From: Hyphomonadaceae bacterium
GTDB taxonomy: Bacteria; Pseudomonadota; Alphaproteobacteria; Caulobacterales; Hyphomonadaceae
NCBI GenBank assembly: GCA_024743315.1
Contig: JANSWU010000001.1
Location: 744,001-808,000 of the forward strand
Reading direction: 5' to 3'
DNA: 64,000 nucleotides
Shown here: positions 26,345 through 34,498 of the stretch, in pieces
Position numbering within the stretch: the first letter of the stretch is position 1
Layout: each line of letters starts with the position of its first letter
The notes under the pieces: generated by a model
What the model saw: the letters and a program-made list of their open reading frames with translations, nothing else
Databases searched by the model: none
Told to the model about the DNA's origin: nothing
Position numbers and translations under genes: made by a program

Positions 26345-27181
26345 ATGTCAGTCACGGTCATGCTTGGCGGAAATCTTGAAGAAACCGGTCCGGCGCTCGA
26401 CACAGCGATCCAATTCGCAAAACGGATCAAGACCACGCTGACCGGTCTGCTCGCTTTGCCCGATCCGGCCAATTCTGTGGTCTATATCACGGGCGCGGAA
26501 ACCGTGGTGATGGGCGCTGCGGCGATTCAATCCCTCACCGAAGCGCAAGACAAGCTGGTGACTGAAGTTCAGGCGTTTTTCGCAACCCAAACCAAGGTCG
26601 CTGGATCCTGGCTGCAAGCTGAATTCCGGAAGGAAATCGGATCCGTTGCGTCACATGGTGCGGCTGCGGCCTCTCTGGCTGATGCGTTTGTCGTGCCGCG
26701 CGAAGCGACCCAATCAAATCACCCGCTCAACCCGGTTTTTGAGCATGTCTTGATGGAAGCCAATTTGCCGCTCGTGCTCGCCACAAAGACGCCAATGGAC
26801 AGCGACACTTGCATGATTGCTTGGGATGGCAGTCCGCTGGCCGCGCGGGCCGTCAAATTGCATATGCCTTTAATCCGATCTTACCAGAATGTGATTATTG
26901 CGCAGAACCCGGAAAAAGTCCGGCATCAATGGGCGCATGTCTGTAAACCTTCCAAAGCGCGTTTGATCGAAATGCTGCAGGAAGAGCGGCTTGAAACATC
27001 AGAAGTTGAGCTCTCTGGGCCTGTCTCGGACGCGCTGATGAAAACGGCTTCTACAGAGAATGCGTCGCTTATCGTGATGGGCGCTTATGGCCACAATCGC
27101 ATTGGTCAGATGTTGTTCGGCGGCACCACCAGCAAACTGATTCATAGCGAGACGGCCCCTGCCCTCGCGCTTTGCCGATAG
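26345..27181 (+). CDS. Universal stress protein (UspA family, tandem-domain size)
   Basis: The 278-residue length corresponds to two Usp folds. The C-terminal domain ends with the ATP-binding signature VMGAYGHNRIGQMLFGGTTSKL, and the N-terminal half (VTVMLGGNLEETG) is a degenerate Usp domain. Such proteins bind ATP or act as scaffolds in stress. Position right after the cbb3 operon fits the common oxygen-limitation link of Usp proteins, but no clear FNR/FixK site precedes it. A small conserved gene follows after 12 bp. Confidence 0.88.
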   Translation: MSVTVMLGGNLEETGPALDTAIQFAKRIKTTLTGLLALPDPANSVVYITGAETVVMGAAAIQSLTEAQDKLVTEVQAFFATQTKVAGSWLQAEFRKEIGSVASHGAAAASLADAFVVPREATQSNHPLNPVFEHVLMEANLPLVLATKTPMDSDTCMIAWDGSPLAARAVKLHMPLIRSYQNVIIAQNPEKVRHQWAHVCKPSKARLIEMLQEERLETSEVELSGPVSDALMKTASTENASLIVMGAYGHNRIGQMLFGGTTSKLIHSETAPALALCR

Positions 27182-27193
27182 GGAGGACTTTAG

Positions 27194-27595
27194 ATGTCAT
27201 TGAAGCAAATTGTTCTGCGCCTCGCGCGTAATCCGGACTTCCCAGACGGCGATGATCGCCAAGGCTATGTCCTGATTGCCCCGATTAGCGCTGACGGGAA
27301 AATTGATCTCGAAGAGTGGCGCGCGACTCGCGAGAAATGCGTGGTCAAACGGTTCCACCCAGATCCGGACGAGCATGCGGATGGCTGGCTCACCCATAAT
27401 GGCAGCAAATGGCGCTTTCATTATGATGAGGATCGCGAGGGACCGGATGAAGGCGGGTATCGGCTTGGCGATCACGTGTTCCGGCCCGGCGAATATGTCA
27501 CCATTGCGCATCATGGCGAGGAAGCGCTGGTCTATCGCGTGACCGATGTGCTGCCGTATCATGAGGAAGAAGCGCGCGCCGCGGAACGCGCTTAG
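27194..27595 (+). CDS. Conserved hypothetical protein of 133 residues
   Basis: A soluble, acidic protein of 133 residues (HPDPDEHADG, DEDREGPDEGGYRLG) with a C-terminal part GDHVFRPGEYVTIAHHGEEALVYRVTDV that reads like a small beta-barrel. It begins 12 bp after the Usp gene behind GGGAGG, so the two are likely co-transcribed. I do not recognise the family. Confidence 0.7.
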   Translation: MSLKQIVLRLARNPDFPDGDDRQGYVLIAPISADGKIDLEEWRATREKCVVKRFHPDPDEHADGWLTHNGSKWRFHYDEDREGPDEGGYRLGDHVFRPGEYVTIAHHGEEALVYRVTDVLPYHEEEARAAERA

Positions 27596-27621
27596 AGGAA
27601 TTCTCATAGCCGCAAGTTTCG

Positions 27622-27650
27622 GGTAGCGCTGAGTCTTATTCAGCGTTACC
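27622..27650 (+). promoter_or_regulatory. Hairpin immediately before rarD
   Basis: GGTAGCGCTGA (27622-27632) pairs with TCAGCGTTACC (27640-27650), 11 positions with one G-U pair, and a seven-base loop. It ends eight bases before the rarD ATG, covering the space next to the likely ribosome site. It could also end the upstream transcript, but no T-run follows. Confidence 0.5.
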
Positions 27651-27657
27651 GGGGCGC

Positions 27658-28569
27658 ATGTCGCCTGCGCTCCGCCTCGGATTTCTTTGCTGCCTTGGAT
27701 GTTACACCATCTGGGGCGCGCTGCCTTTATACTTTCGCGCGCTCGATCATATCCGTCCAGAAGAAATGCTGGCGCACCGGATCATCTGGAGCGTGCCGAC
27801 CGGACTGATCCTGATCCTGATCGCCCGCAACTGGCAACAATTGAAAGCGGCCCTGACTCGCAAACACGTGCTTTGGTTGTGCGTCTCGGCGCTGCTGATC
27901 GGGGTCAATTGGCTGCTCTATATCTGGGCCGTCAGCCAGGAGCGCGTGATGGAAGCGAGCCTCGGCTATTATATCAATCCCCTCATCAATGTTTTGATTG
28001 GCGCGGTGTTTTTCACCGAGCGCCTTCGGCCCGCACAATGGGCTTCAGTCGGACTGGCGACTATTGGCGTCGCAGTGATGACCAGTGCGCTCGGCTATCT
28101 GCCCTGGGTGGCGCTGGTCTTGTGTTTCACCTTCGCTTTCTATTCCGTCATTCGCAAACAGGTTCAGGTCGATAGCCGCGCCGGGTTCGTGGTCGAAGCC
28201 GCCCTGCTGGCGCCGCTCGCGCTAATCTGGCTGGGTTGGTTTGTCGGGCAGCCCGGTGGCCGGATCATCGGAGACGGCGGCTGGGATATTCCCTTGCTGC
28301 TCGCAGCAGGCCCGATCACCGCCACCCCGCTCATCCTGTTTGCGCTGGCCGCCAAACGGCTACGGCTCTCGACCATGGGGATGATGCAATATCTTGGTCC
28401 GACCCTGCAATTTCTGATCTCGGTGTTGATCTTCAAGGAACCCTTCGGCCTCACGCACGCAATTGCCTTCGGCTTTATCTGGACCGCCTTGATTGTGTTC
28501 ACCATTGACAGCCTGATGGGGGAAGCCAAGGCGCGTCGCCTGGCGCGCGCTGCCGCTTCGGTCAGATAA
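27658..28569 (+). CDS. rarD: RarD/EamA-family drug-metabolite permease
   Basis: A 303-residue, 10-span transporter with an N-terminal LGFLCCLGCYTIWGALPLYFRAL, matching RarD, and duplicated EamA repeats. RarD-like proteins belong to the DMT superfamily; RarD itself was named in chloramphenicol work, but physiological substrates are mostly unclear. ATG at 27658 follows ACCGGGGCGC. Its leader contains the hairpin noted at 27622-27650. Confidence 0.88.
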   Translation: MSPALRLGFLCCLGCYTIWGALPLYFRALDHIRPEEMLAHRIIWSVPTGLILILIARNWQQLKAALTRKHVLWLCVSALLIGVNWLLYIWAVSQERVMEASLGYYINPLINVLIGAVFFTERLRPAQWASVGLATIGVAVMTSALGYLPWVALVLCFTFAFYSVIRKQVQVDSRAGFVVEAALLAPLALIWLGWFVGQPGGRIIGDGGWDIPLLLAAGPITATPLILFALAAKRLRLSTMGMMQYLGPTLQFLISVLIFKEPFGLTHAIAFGFIWTALIVFTIDSLMGEAKARRLARAAASVR

Positions 28570-28573
28570 AGAA

Positions 28574-28595
28574 AACCCGGCTGAGGCGCCGGGTT
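28574..28595. terminator. Bidirectional hairpin between rarD and the serine hydrolase
   Basis: AACCCGGC (28574-28581) pairs with GCCGGGTT (28588-28595). On the minus strand the hairpin is followed by TTTTCTTTAT (28576 to 28566), so it is best read as the terminator of the serine hydrolase gene ending at 28699; on the plus strand it closes rarD without a strong T-run. Confidence 0.75.
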
Positions 28596-28698
28596 CAAGA
28601 TAAGCATAGTTGGAGAGATTGGTGAGCTTCCAAACTCGGATCTATCCACGCAAGGCGCGTGCCAAACTCTGTTTATTCTAGCTCTGGTAGATTTGCTG

Positions 28699-29823
28699 TT
28701 ACAAACAACCGTATAGGGCCTGAATCAGGCGCGTCGCGCGCGGATCTGCCTGTAAACTGTTCGATTGTCGGTTCATCACATAGGCCGCGCTCAAGTGCCG
28801 ATCAGGATCCGCCAGGGCCAGTGAGCCGCCCCACCCAGAATGGCACAATGTGTCCGGGTTGGGTCCATACAGGCCGATATTGTTGAGCATTACGCCGGCT
28901 GCGAACTCGGTGACATAAGGCAGGACCAGGTCCTGGCCCTTAACCCGACTTTGCGTCAGCGCATCGAAGGCCGCTTCAGAGATCACGCGTTGCCCGTTCA
29001 AAAGCCCGCCATACGCATAAATCCCGTAAAGCTGTGCGACCGCAGACGCCGTGCCGATGCCATTTGCGGACGGGATTTCAATCTCGCGCCAGAGTGCGCC
29101 GCCGCGGTCCGGTGCCGCCCACTTGGTCAGAAAGGCGGCCCGGGTTGCTTCATTGATCTCGCCAAGGTCCGGGAGCGCGCGCGGGCGCATGATCTCGGCC
29201 ACCCGGGGATGATCCGCGGCTGGCGTTCCGATCTGAAAGTCAATCTTTGCGGGGCGTGCAATGTCTTCACGCAGGATGGTCCCGAGCGAGCGGCCCTCGA
29301 TGCGGCGCACCAGCTCGCCAATCAAATAGCCCCAAGTCAGAGGATGATAGCCATGCGCGGTCCCGGGCGCCCAAAGCGGGGCGAGGTGGGCGAGTGCGGC
29401 CGCGCAAGCGGGCGGATCGAGCCAAAGCGCCGGATCGATCGGGTCCACAAATCCCGGCAAACCCGCCTGGTGAGAGACAAGCTCGGCAATCGTAATCTCG
29501 TCTTTCCCGTTGGCCCCGAATTCCGGCCAGACATCTGCAACCGCAGTTTCATAGCCAGCTGGGAGGGCGTCAATCACGCGCGCCAAAGTGAGCGCGGCGA
29601 TCGGTTTGGTGGTGGAATAGACCGGCACAATCGTCTGATCGCCCCAGAGCGTTTCCCGCTTGCGATCGGCAAATCCGCCATGCAATTCGACAATCGGCGC
29701 GCCATCAAGGAAGGCCGAGAAACCCGCCCCGAGCTCTTTCTCCTCCGCAAAGTTTGCTTCGAAGGCTTCCTGAACCGGCTCAAAGCCAGGCGCAACGAAG
29801 CCGGATATCGGATAATCAGTCAT
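28699..29823 (-). CDS. Serine hydrolase, beta-lactamase/EstB (family VIII esterase) type
   Basis: A 374-residue class C beta-lactamase-fold protein. The catalytic SxxK is STTK at residues 70-73, the Tyr motif falls in HGYHPLTWGYL, and a HSGWGGS stretch provides the third box. There is no signal peptide, which fits an intracellular family VIII esterase or carboxypeptidase-like hydrolase rather than a secreted antibiotic-resistance enzyme. It starts 9 bp after the GNAT gene's stop, suggesting co-transcription. Confidence 0.85.
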   Translation of the reverse strand: MTDYPISGFVAPGFEPVQEAFEANFAEEKELGAGFSAFLDGAPIVELHGGFADRKRETLWGDQTIVPVYSTTKPIAALTLARVIDALPAGYETAVADVWPEFGANGKDEITIAELVSHQAGLPGFVDPIDPALWLDPPACAAALAHLAPLWAPGTAHGYHPLTWGYLIGELVRRIEGRSLGTILREDIARPAKIDFQIGTPAADHPRVAEIMRPRALPDLGEINEATRAAFLTKWAAPDRGGALWREIEIPSANGIGTASAVAQLYGIYAYGGLLNGQRVISEAAFDALTQSRVKGQDLVLPYVTEFAAGVMLNNIGLYGPNPDTLCHSGWGGSLALADPDRHLSAAYVMNRQSNSLQADPRATRLIQALYGCL

Positions 29824-29832
29824 GATTGATCC

Positions 29833-30300
29833 TTAGAGGGTTTTGCTCATCCGTGCACGATCAAGTTGCTGTCCGTCTATGTCCACGGTCTCATGGTAAA
29901 CCACGTCAAACCCCATGCTTTCAAAGGCCGGCTGCGCCATCAAGCTGGCATGGGTGGACAGTTCAGTCTCTCCCATTTCCACCGCCCGGGCTTCGATTTG
30001 ATCATAAAGTTTGCGGAACAGGCCGGTGCCCTGCGCCTGCGGTCGAATATAGGCAAAATCGACATATCCACCGGCCTCAATCGACATGAAGCCAAGGGCA
30101 CGATCCCCTCGCTTAGCGATCAGGATCTGCTTGCCGCGCAGCCGTTCCGCCCAAGCGGGACCCGAGCGCGGGGCCGGGGCCCAGGCTTTGGATTGCGCTT
30201 TTGTATATTTGGTTGGTCCGTTGTGAATGGCGTCAAACATCACCTGACCGAGCTCATCAAAATCATCGCTTGTTGCAAACCGAAACTTGATCTCATCCAT
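29833..30300 (-). CDS. GNAT-family N-acetyltransferase
   Basis: A 155-residue GNAT protein. The acetyl-CoA motif is VDFAYIRPQAQGTGLFRKLYDQ with the pyrophosphate-binding Q/R-x-x-G-x-G region, and the C-terminal AFESMGF is the typical beta-bulge strand. ATG 30300 was chosen over the longer frame. The substrate is unknown. It is upstream of the serine hydrolase in one transcription unit. Confidence 0.85.
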   Translation of the reverse strand: MDEIKFRFATSDDFDELGQVMFDAIHNGPTKYTKAQSKAWAPAPRSGPAWAERLRGKQILIAKRGDRALGFMSIEAGGYVDFAYIRPQAQGTGLFRKLYDQIEARAVEMGETELSTHASLMAQPAFESMGFDVVYHETVDIDGQQLDRARMSKTL

Positions 30301-30383
30301 GATTGACCCCGGGCCAGTGGTTGATTTCACGCGCGTGAGCGGGCACTCGTGTCGCGTTCCATCTGGCGCGTCAAGGAGATCTC

Positions 30384-31271
30384 ATGTCTGCATCCAATCA
30401 TCGTCCCCGCCGGTCCTGCCTCTATATGCCAGGTGCGAATGCCCGGGCGTTGGAAAAGGCCAAGTCCTTGCCGGCTGATGTGGTGATCCTCGATCTCGAG
30501 GACGCCGTCGCGCCTGAGGCTAAGCTGCAGGCGCGCGCGCTTGTCTGTGATGCGGTCCAAGAGGGTGGTTATGGCCCGCGCGAGGTGGTGATCCGGATCA
30601 ATGGGCTCGATACGGAATGGGGTCTCGATGATCTGAAAGCCGCAGTGGCGGCCGGTCCTGATGCCATCCTGGCGCCGAAAGTCATTGATGGCGGCGATAT
30701 TGATCGGCTTGATGATGCGCTCAGCCGCGCCGGCGCTCCTGATAAGATGGGCCTCTGGGTGATGATCGAAATGCCGAAAGCGATTCTCAACATTCAAGAC
30801 ATTGCTGAAGCGGTCGGGCGCACCCGGCTGACCGCTTTTGTCATGGGGACTAATGACCTCGCCAAGGAGCTGCGCGGCGTTAATGATCCACCTGTGCGGA
30901 CAGCGTTCCAAACCTCGCTTGGGCTATCCGTTCTGGCGGCCCGCGCCTATGATCTCCTGGCCATAGATGGCGTCTTCAACGGGATTGGGGATGAGGACGG
31001 CTTGCGGGCCGAGTGTGAGCAAGGCCGTCTGATGGGCTTTGACGGCAAGACGCTGATCCATCCGTCTCAATTGGAGACGGCCAACCATATCTTTGCGCCA
31101 ACGCCAGCCGATGTCGAACAAGCTCAAGCCGTGATCGAAGCCTTTGCCGATCCTGCCAATGCGGGCAAAGGCGTGCTCAAAGTGAACGGTAAAATGACCG
31201 AGCTTTTACACTTGGAAGAAGCGCAGCGGACCGTGGCGGTCGCAGAAGCGATTGCGGCGATGGCGGGCTAG
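30384..31271 (+). CDS. HpcH/HpaI aldolase family CoA-ester lyase (CitE/malyl-CoA lyase-like)
   Basis: A 295-residue TIM-barrel lyase. RRSCLYMPGAN at the start and VVILDLEDAV (Mg-binding acidic residue) are family motifs, with DAILAPKV and IEMPKAILN further along. This family cleaves (3S)-malyl-CoA or citramalyl-CoA, or catalyses related reactions such as in the CitE or Ccl groups. No operon partner helps narrow the substrate. It follows AAGGAGATCTC at a normal distance. Confidence 0.87.
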   Translation: MSASNHRPRRSCLYMPGANARALEKAKSLPADVVILDLEDAVAPEAKLQARALVCDAVQEGGYGPREVVIRINGLDTEWGLDDLKAAVAAGPDAILAPKVIDGGDIDRLDDALSRAGAPDKMGLWVMIEMPKAILNIQDIAEAVGRTRLTAFVMGTNDLAKELRGVNDPPVRTAFQTSLGLSVLAARAYDLLAIDGVFNGIGDEDGLRAECEQGRLMGFDGKTLIHPSQLETANHIFAPTPADVEQAQAVIEAFADPANAGKGVLKVNGKMTELLHLEEAQRTVAVAEAIAAMAG

Positions 31272-31279
31272 GGCTGCCC

Positions 31280-31510
31280 CTACCCATCATCGACGCCATG
31301 CGCGATGCGATCGAAAATTTCTTCATAGGCCTGATCGATGCTTTTGCCGGACGCCACAAGTTTCTCTAGCGCTTCAGCAAAGCCTTCCGTCAATTCACCT
31401 ATCTGGTTCGGGCCAGCATCGCCGGAGCCGAAATATTGCCGCGCGACAAGCGCGAGCCTTTCCGCATGCGCCTGCACCTGGGTTTTGATATCTGAAGCCT
31501 CATCCTTCAT
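31280..31510 (-). CDS. Small helical protein downstream of nadE
   Basis: A 76-residue helical, acidic protein (AERLALVARQYF, EGFAEALEKLVASGKSIDQAYEEIF). It begins 8 bp after the nadE stop on the same strand, so it is likely expressed with nadE. No family recognised. Confidence 0.6.
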   Translation of the reverse strand: MKDEASDIKTQVQAHAERLALVARQYFGSGDAGPNQIGELTEGFAEALEKLVASGKSIDQAYEEIFDRIAHGVDDG

Positions 31511-31518
31511 CTGACAGG

Positions 31519-33171
31519 TTAATCATCCCGGAACCGATTGGTGATGGGATAGCGGCGGTCGCGACCGAAATTTTTGGACCCGACTTTTACCCCCGGCGGG
31601 GCCTGTCGGCGTTTATATTCGGCAATGTAGAGCAAATGTTCGATCCGGCGCACCGTGGCTTCGTCATGACCGCGCTTCAGGATGTCATCGACATCTTCTT
31701 CTTCATCGACCAAGCCGCGCAGAATATCGTCGAGCACATCATAGGGCGGAAGCGAATCCTCATCTTTCTGGTCGTCGCGCAGTTCCGCACTGGGCGGTTT
31801 GGTGATAATCCGCTCCGGGATAACTTCCCCGTCCGGGCCGAGCGCGCCGAGCGGAACGCCAGTGTTACGCCAGCGCGAGAGCGCGAACACCTCAGTCTTG
31901 TAGAAGTCTTTCAGCGCATTATAGCCCCCACACATATCGCCATAGAGGGTCGCGTATCCCACCGCCATTTCCGACTTGTTGCCAGTGGTGACGACCATGT
32001 GGCCGAACTTGTTGGACAGCGCCATCAGCGTAAGGCCGCGTAGGCGCGACTGAATATTCTCTTCGGTCGTATCGGGCTGAGTTTCGGCAAAGGTCTCGCC
32101 GAGCATATCAGCCAAGGCGCCGACGCCAGGCGCGATATTGATAATGTCATAGCGCACCCCGAGCGCTTCGGCGCAGGCTTTCGCGTCTTCGAGACTTTCC
32201 GAGCTGGTATATTTGCTCGGCATCATCACACACCAGACCCGGTCTGACCCGAGGGCATCGACGGCCATGGCGGCGGTCAGTGCGCTATCAATCCCGCCGG
32301 ACAGGCCAAGGACCACGCCTGGGAACCGGTTCTTGTTGACATAATCCCCGAGCGCCAGGGTGGCGGCGCGATATTCAGCTTCCCAGCCGCTGGTCAGCTT
32401 GGCTGGCGCGTCCGCCGGTACAAAACGGTGCGCCTCGCCATCATACGTGACGAGCGCTGTGCCAGAGACAAAGTCGCCGAGTAATTGGTGCTCCGCGCCA
32501 TCATGATCAACGGCGTAAGAGGCGCCATCAAACACCAATTCATCTTGTCCGCCGACTTGGTTCACAAACAGATATGGGACGCCGGTCTTGGCCCAGGCCG
32601 AGAAGGTCGTGTGGCGCTCGACATTGACCGTCCGCCGCCAGGGCGAAGCGTTTGGCACCAGCAGGACTTCTGCTCCGGCCGCGGCCAAGGCGCCAGGGAC
32701 GCGCGCATACCAGATGTCTTCACAAATCGCGATGCCGACTTGAATGCCATTGATCTCAACCAGCTCATGCGCGCCTTCGCCAGCATCGAAGATTCGCTTT
32801 TCATCAAACACGCCATAATTTGGCAGTTCGCGCTTATCATAGCGCAGGCGGATCTCGCCGTTTTCGAGCAGCAGGACCGAATTGTGCAGTTTGTCTTCGG
32901 TGGCCCAAGGCGACCCGATTAGGATGGACGGGCCATTCCGGGTCAGCGCTTTCAAGTCTTCAATCGCTGCCATGGAGTGTTCGACCGCCGCCGGTTTGAG
33001 GACCAGGTCTTCGGCCGGATAGCCGAGGATAAACAGCTCTGAAAGGACCAGAAGATCCGCGTCTTTGGCTTTTGCTTCGCCATGCACATTCTCGGCTAAG
33101 GCTTTGTTTCCTTTGATATCTCCGACCACAGGATTGAGCTGAGCGACGAGCATTTTGAGGGACTTGGTCAT
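31519..33171 (-). CDS. nadE: Glutamine-dependent NAD+ synthetase
   Basis: A 550-residue two-domain enzyme. The N-terminal nitrilase-type glutaminase has the catalytic triad E45, K113 (YDKREL) and C150 (AICEDIW). The C-terminal synthetase domain carries the ATP pyrophosphatase P-loop LSGGIDS near residue 291. It makes NAD+ from deamido-NAD+, glutamine and ATP. ATG 33171 (MTKSLKMLVAQLNPVVGD) matches the family's start; the frame is open much further upstream but runs against the divergent monooxygenase. Confidence 0.95.
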   Translation of the reverse strand: MTKSLKMLVAQLNPVVGDIKGNKALAENVHGEAKAKDADLLVLSELFILGYPAEDLVLKPAAVEHSMAAIEDLKALTRNGPSILIGSPWATEDKLHNSVLLLENGEIRLRYDKRELPNYGVFDEKRIFDAGEGAHELVEINGIQVGIAICEDIWYARVPGALAAAGAEVLLVPNASPWRRTVNVERHTTFSAWAKTGVPYLFVNQVGGQDELVFDGASYAVDHDGAEHQLLGDFVSGTALVTYDGEAHRFVPADAPAKLTSGWEAEYRAATLALGDYVNKNRFPGVVLGLSGGIDSALTAAMAVDALGSDRVWCVMMPSKYTSSESLEDAKACAEALGVRYDIINIAPGVGALADMLGETFAETQPDTTEENIQSRLRGLTLMALSNKFGHMVVTTGNKSEMAVGYATLYGDMCGGYNALKDFYKTEVFALSRWRNTGVPLGALGPDGEVIPERIITKPPSAELRDDQKDEDSLPPYDVLDDILRGLVDEEEDVDDILKRGHDEATVRRIEHLLYIAEYKRRQAPPGVKVGSKNFGRDRRYPITNRFRDD

Positions 33172-33234
33172 GGCCTTCAGGTAGGCATTTTTTGTCCGGG
33201 TGACAATCATCGCGCCGCGTCGCAGTGTGGAAAA

Positions 33235-34440
33235 ATGAGCAGGCGGCTGCAAATTGCGATTGTCGGGGCGGGGATTGGCGGCTTGGCGCTGTCGACATTG
33301 TTGACGCGGGCAGGGAATTTGGTCCGGGTGTTTGATCAGTTCGAAGCGCCGAAGCCGATCGGCTCTGGCTTGATGCTGCAACAAACGGGCCTCGCTGTTT
33401 TGGAGCAGTTGGGGCTCCGAGCGGAGATGGATGCGCTCGGGACGCCAATTGAACGGCTCTGGGGGCTGACCACGCCCGCGGGACGGCCCGTCCTGGATGT
33501 CCGCTATCAGAAATGGCGCCCCGATGTATACGGGCTTGGCGTGCAACGCGGGCTGGTTTTTGACGCGTTACTGCGTGCGGCCTTAGACGCCGGTGTCGAG
33601 TTGGTCACAAATGCTCCGGTGGTCACAGTCCGCTCGGCACCGCCTTCGTTTGAGATCGAAGGCCAAGGCGAGATCAAGGGCATGGACCTGATCGTGCTGG
33701 CGCATGGAGCCCGTTCCAATTTGACGCGCAAGGATCGCGGAGTCGATCTGCCTTATGGCGCGCTCTGGGCGACTTTGCCGTGGCCAGAGGACGGCCCATT
33801 CGATCGCACCGCCCTAGAGCAGCGCTATTTCAAAGCCAGCCAAATGACTGGCGTGATGCCATCTGGTCGTTTGAGTGCAGAATCGCCCGAAACGCTGACC
33901 TATTTCTGGTCGATCCGCGCTGATCAGGAACAGTCTTGGCGCAACACGCCGCTCGAAGATTGGAAAGCCGAGGCGATCAAGCTTTGGCCCGAAACCGAAA
34001 CCCTGATGCCGCACTTTCGAAGCCATGATGATCTGACCTTTGCCCGTTATCGCCATCACACGTCGAAAGCGCCTGTCGAGGGGCCTGGTCTGGTTCGGAT
34101 CGGGGATGCCTGGCACGCCGCTTCGCCGCAATTGGGGCAGGGGGCGAATATGGCTTTGCTCGATGCCTGGGCGCTGGCGCAAGCGTTACAGACCCAGTCG
34201 GATCTGTCTGCTGCGTTTGGCGAGTATCTGCGTCTGCGCCGAATGCATGTCCGGCTGTACCAGTGGATGACTTGGTTGTTCACGCCGGTCTATCAGGGTG
34301 ATAGCCGGATCTTGCCCTGGTTGAGAGACTGGCTGGCGGCCCCAATCAGCAAGATCTGGCCGGCGCCGCCCCTGCTCGCCGCCATGGTCAGCGGCGCGAT
34401 CGGCGCGCCCCTGAAACGACTGGGCTTATCCTCGCGATAG
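33235..34440 (+). CDS. FAD-dependent monooxygenase (PHBH/UbiH-like)
   Basis: A 401-residue flavoprotein: FAD-binding GAGIGG at about 11-16, MLQQTGLAVLEQLG after it, then RIGDAWHAASPQLGQGANMALLDA as the second FAD motif of the family. Related proteins include hydroxylases for aromatic or quinone-like compounds. It lies 63 bp from nadE in the opposite direction. Neighbouring context does not suggest the substrate. Confidence 0.85.
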   Translation: MSRRLQIAIVGAGIGGLALSTLLTRAGNLVRVFDQFEAPKPIGSGLMLQQTGLAVLEQLGLRAEMDALGTPIERLWGLTTPAGRPVLDVRYQKWRPDVYGLGVQRGLVFDALLRAALDAGVELVTNAPVVTVRSAPPSFEIEGQGEIKGMDLIVLAHGARSNLTRKDRGVDLPYGALWATLPWPEDGPFDRTALEQRYFKASQMTGVMPSGRLSAESPETLTYFWSIRADQEQSWRNTPLEDWKAEAIKLWPETETLMPHFRSHDDLTFARYRHHTSKAPVEGPGLVRIGDAWHAASPQLGQGANMALLDAWALAQALQTQSDLSAAFGEYLRLRRMHVRLYQWMTWLFTPVYQGDSRILPWLRDWLAAPISKIWPAPPLLAAMVSGAIGAPLKRLGLSSR

Positions 34441-34498
34441 GTTTGACTTGGCGCGGTGCACTGGCACACTCAAAAAAAACGAGATCAGGGAGGTCTGA

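Noticed and set aside
33172-33546. Longer N-terminus for nadE
   Set aside because: The extra 125 residues have no family similarity and would run through the promoter and 5' end of the divergent monooxygenase gene.
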